From the NCBI GenBank assembly GCA_903895055.1, contig CAITSL010000012.1, positions 1 through 7,120 on the forward strand: a stretch of 7,120 bases of DNA. Reading direction: 5' to 3'. Shown piece after piece: positions 5,007 to 7,120 of the stretch (positions are counted from its first letter, which is position 1; each line of letters begins with the position of its first letter). Below the pieces are notes generated by a model. It saw nothing but the letters and a program-made list of their open reading frames with translations, did no database searches and was not told the origin of the DNA. This DNA comes from an uncultured bacterium. Its GTDB lineage: Bacteria; Patescibacteriota; Minisyncoccia; Phycocordibacterales; UBA9973. The position numbers and the translations under genes were made by a program.

Positions 5007-6539
5007 ATGAGTATAACATTAATAGCAGTTTTAATAGGAGTCGTAGTGCTCCTTTTGGGCATTGGGATCGGATACTATCTACGCGTGATTATCGCGCTCG
5101 GTAAACGTCGTTCCATTGAAATCGACATCAAGCAAATGATGGTAGGCGCCAAAGAAGAAGCGCAAAAAATAACCGAGGAGTCGAAGAAAAAGGCCGAGAG
5201 TAGGTTAGCTGAATTAAAAGAAGAAGAAAAGAAAAAAGAAGAAGAATTAAAAGATACCGAGAAAAGGTTGATTAAAAAAGACGAACTGTTGGATGCGAGA
5301 CAAGCAGAAATCAATAAAGAGGTTGAAAATATAAAATTAAAGGTTGAGGAAATAAAAAAGATTCAGGAAAAAGTTTCCGGTATTGAAGCAGAAAAAAAAG
5401 TCGAATTGGAAAGAGTCGCGAGATTAACTGAAAGCGAAGCAAAAGACGAACTCCTTAGGGATATTGAGAAAAAATACGAAGAAGACATCTTGGTAAAAAT
5501 CCAAAAACTGGAGAATAATAACGAAGAAAAGTTAGAGCTAAGAGCCAAAGATATTTTGGCTACTTCTATCCAGCGTTTAGCAGTAAGTACCGCTTCAGAC
5601 CTGATGACCACCACAGTCGCTATCCCCAATAATGAAATTAAGGGTAAAATCATCGGAAAGGAAGGCCGAAATATTCGCGCTTTTGAGCGAGTGGCGGGAG
5701 TGGAGCTGATTGTGGACGACACTCCTGGCTCTATTGTTATTTCTTCCTTTGATCCAGTTCGAAGACAAGTCGCCAGAGTGGCACTGGAGAATCTTATTCT
5801 AGACGGAAGAATTCAACCAGCCAAAATTGAGGAATTGGTGGAAAAAGCGAAAGAAGAAATCAATAAAATTATCAAAGAGAAAGGAGAGCAAGCGGTGTAC
5901 GAATGTGGCATATTTAATTTTGATCCACGCATTGTCGCCATCATCGGACGACTTTATTTCCGCACCAGTTATGGACAAAATGTCTTACAACATTCTATTG
6001 AAATGGCCCATATTGCCGGCATGCTTGCAGAAGAACTCGGAGCTGATGTCGCGATAGCCAAAGCGGGCGCACTGGTGCATGACATCGGAAAAGCGTTGGA
6101 CCACGAAGTGCAAGGAACGCATATTGAAATCGGCATGCGCATACTACAGAAATTTGGTGCCGATGCAAAGATCATTACCGCGATGAAAAGCCACCATGAA
6201 GATTACCCTTATGAAACAATCGAATCAGTCATTGTGCAAACAGCCGATGCCATCTCGGGCGGACGCCCGGGTGCCAGACGCGACTCGGTAGAAAACTATT
6301 TGAAACGCTTGCAAGACTTGGAAGCATTGGTAAATGGCTTTCCGGCCGTGGAAAAATCCTACGCGCTGCAAGCAGGTCGTGAAATCCGCATTTTTGTCAC
6401 TCCAGAAAAAATCTCCGACGCTGAAGCCAAGTTGATGGCCCGCGATATTGCTATTAAAATAGAACAAGAATTGAAATATCCAGGAGAAATCAAGGTGACT
6501 ATGATTCGAGAGACAAGAATTATTGAATACGCGAGATAA
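5007..6539 (+). CDS. rny: ribonuclease Y
   Basis: RNase Y is the membrane-anchored endonuclease that starts decay and processing of many mRNAs. All four expected parts are present in 510 residues, close to the usual 520. There is an N-terminal membrane segment at about 4-29. A long Lys/Glu-rich coiled coil spans about 45-180. A KH RNA-binding domain spans about 205-265 with the GxxG loop GKEG at 217-220. An HD hydrolase domain spans about 325-420, with His329, the metal-binding HD pair at 358-359 (VHDIGKALDHE), His396-His397 (KSHHEDYP) and Asp414 (TADAISGGRPGARRDS). The C-terminus ends in the conserved MIRETRIIEYAR. The ATG at 5007 gives the membrane anchor in the right place; an ATG at 5000 is out of frame. 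No Shine-Dalgarno sequence is visible. It stands alone after the clpP terminator with its own promoter and long leader. Downstream, a converging gene shares a hairpin whose U-tract faces the other way. Confidence 0.97.
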   Translation: MSITLIAVLIGVVVLLLGIGIGYYLRVIIALGKRRSIEIDIKQMMVGAKEEAQKITEESKKKAESRLAELKEEEKKKEEELKDTEKRLIKKDELLDARQAEINKEVENIKLKVEEIKKIQEKVSGIEAEKKVELERVARLTESEAKDELLRDIEKKYEEDILVKIQKLENNNEEKLELRAKDILATSIQRLAVSTASDLMTTTVAIPNNEIKGKIIGKEGRNIRAFERVAGVELIVDDTPGSIVISSFDPVRRQVARVALENLILDGRIQPAKIEELVEKAKEEINKIIKEKGEQAVYECGIFNFDPRIVAIIGRLYFRTSYGQNVLQHSIEMAHIAGMLAEELGADVAIAKAGALVHDIGKALDHEVQGTHIEIGMRILQKFGADAKIITAMKSHHEDYPYETIESVIVQTADAISGGRPGARRDSVENYLKRLQDLEALVNGFPAVEKSYALQAGREIRIFVTPEKISDAEAKLMARDIAIKIEQELKYPGEIKVTMIRETRIIEYAR

Positions 6540-6547
6540 AAATCTAT

Positions 6548-6577
6548 AAAAAAACCCGTAGTTAGAAAAACTACGGG
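6548..6577 (-). terminator. Rho-independent terminator of the minus-strand orphan
   Basis: CCCGTAGTT (6555-6563) and AACTACGGG (6569-6577) form a perfect nine-pair stem with a five-base loop. Seven As at 6548-6554 become a seven-base U-tract on the minus strand, starting about 24 bases after the orphan's stop codon. On the plus strand the hairpin is followed by GCAGATATC rather than Ts, so it would be a poor intrinsic terminator for rny. Confidence 0.8.
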
Positions 6578-6601
6578 GCAGATATCTTATTTAATGCCTA
6601 T

Positions 6602-6970
6602 TTAACAATAAGGATTGAATTTTTTTGTCGCATCGCCCTTAATAAGACCAAAATAGGTTTCCAGAATCCTGTCTTTCCCTATTGGTATTTGGAAAAATGC
6701 AACATTTTTTCTGTACTTCAACATATCAAACACCCCTGGGTATCTTTCTTCAAAAGACCCAAAATCTTGTGCGGTACAGATTATTACAAGGTTTTCTGAA
6801 GAAGAAGCAATGCTTAGGGCAAGCCTTAATCCTGTTTCGCAAGGATCAGGATCGCGATACATGTCATATATTACATAGAGTTCTTTTTCAGAGTTAGACA
6901 CTCTCTGGAAACATGCATGGAGAAGTTCAACAGAAACTGGATCGTTGAAAACGATCTTTATTTTTTCCAT
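6602..6970 (-). CDS. orphan small alpha/beta protein, unknown function
   Basis: I do not recognise this protein. The open frame extends to 7078, but a near-consensus promoter at 7014-7042 lies inside the extension and would start transcription near 7007. The first usable start is therefore the ATG at 6970, giving 122 residues beginning MEKIKIVFND. Four hydrophobic strands alternate with helices: IKIVFND (4-10), LYVIYDM (31-37), LVIICTA (61-67) and VAFFQIP (90-96). No signal peptide or membrane segment is seen, so it is probably cytoplasmic. Asp36 at the end of one strand and Thr66-Ala67 at the end of the next are 30 residues apart, as in response-regulator receivers, but the first half is too short and the receiver lysine is missing. 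A degenerate receiver-like fold is thus only a suggestion. It is bracketed by its own promoter and terminator, which supports it being a real single-gene unit converging on rny. It has no Shine-Dalgarno sequence. Confidence 0.72.
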   Translation of the reverse strand: MEKIKIVFNDPVSVELLHACFQRVSNSEKELYVIYDMYRDPDPCETGLRLALSIASSSENLVIICTAQDFGSFEERYPGVFDMLKYRKNVAFFQIPIGKDRILETYFGLIKGDATKKFNPYC

Positions 6971-7013
6971 AAAAAGGACAAATTTATATGTTAATACTGT
7001 ATTTTTCGTTATT

Positions 7014-7042
7014 ATCATAGCAAAAAAACATATTTTTGTCAA
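7014..7042 (-). promoter_or_regulatory. strong promoter of the minus-strand orphan
   Basis: Read on the minus strand, TTGACA (7042-7037) is a perfect -35 box, followed by a 17-base spacer and TATGAT (7019-7014), one mismatch from consensus, with TG one base before it. The expected start is near 7007, about 37 bases before the ATG at 6970. It is the best sigma-70-type match in the window and decides the start codon of the gene. Confidence 0.75.
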
Positions 7043-7085
7043 ATTTTTGAGTATTTGCCCCATATTTGATTTGCTCATATCAGTA

Positions 7086-7113
7086 TTGCGTTAAAAAACC
7101 CTTGGTATATAAT
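7086..7113 (+). promoter_or_regulatory. possible promoter reading out of the window
   Basis: TTGCGT (7086-7091), a 16-base spacer and a perfect TATAAT (7108-7113) point right, with a start expected at about 7120, the window edge. It would form a divergent pair with the orphan's promoter. The -35 box is weak and the gene it would serve is not visible. Confidence 0.4.
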
Positions 7114-7120
7114 GTATAAG

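Noticed and set aside
5363..5722. Minus-strand frame opposite rny, rich in Ser and Phe.
   Set aside because: It is the reverse reading of the Lys/Glu-rich coiled coil and KH region, a usual shadow of such codons.
85..6539. Alternative genetic code with UGA read as glycine, known in some related candidate phyla.
   Set aside because: All genes read through at normal length with the standard code, use GGN for conserved glycines and end in TAA.
6971..7078. In-frame N-terminal extension of the orphan protein to 158 residues (minus strand).
   Set aside because: A near-perfect promoter lies inside it at 7014-7042, so a transcript from there cannot contain the start at 7078 or the ATG at 7018. The extension also lacks the strand-helix pattern of the rest.

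Overview
The window is a compact bacterial segment with five plus-strand housekeeping or envelope genes, RNase Y further downstream, and one minus-strand orphan at the right edge. The genes are AT-rich. All seven stop codons are TAA, the gaps inside the central cluster are 2 to 36 bases, and almost no start has a Shine-Dalgarno sequence. Together with a shortened trigger factor that lacks its PPIase domain and two tiny envelope proteins of a style common in Parcubacteria, this suggests a Candidate Phyla Radiation (Patescibacteria) genome, probably Parcubacteria. That placement is an inference from gene style; the window has no rRNA to settle it.

Layout. Positions 1-84 form a leader with mutually exclusive hairpins in front of hppA (85-2106), a membrane-bound pyrophosphatase with the K+-independent, proton-pumping signature. 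A promoter inside the last codons of hppA appears to start a second unit: a secreted coiled-coil protein (2143-2799), an 80-residue single-pass membrane protein (2808-3050), the trigger factor tig (3053-4144) and clpP (4160-4756). An extended -10 box lies exactly one promoter distance before the clpP ATG, so clpP may also be made from a leaderless transcript. A strong symmetrical terminator (4763-4796) closes this unit. A good promoter (4801-4829) then starts a leader of about 170 bases that holds palindromes and precedes rny (5007-6539). A hairpin at 6548-6577 has its U-tract on the minus strand, so it mainly terminates the converging orphan gene (6602-6970, minus), which has its own near-consensus promoter at 7014-7042. 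A possible plus-strand promoter at 7086-7113 points out of the window.

How the genes fit together. Trigger factor meets nascent chains at the ribosome exit, ClpP degrades proteins that fail, and RNase Y starts mRNA decay from the membrane, so the middle of the window is a protein and RNA quality-control block. The pyrophosphatase converts biosynthetic pyrophosphate into an ion gradient, a useful economy for a small fermentative cell. The two small envelope genes just upstream of tig have no known function; their tight coupling to it is the main functional hint.

The most unusual points are the trigger factor whose PPIase domain is replaced by a linker containing an apparent palindromic intergenic repeat read as protein, the recurring TGnTATAAT-type promoters including a possible leaderless clpP start, and the three-arm leader of hppA. 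No clearly new defence or mobile system is visible.
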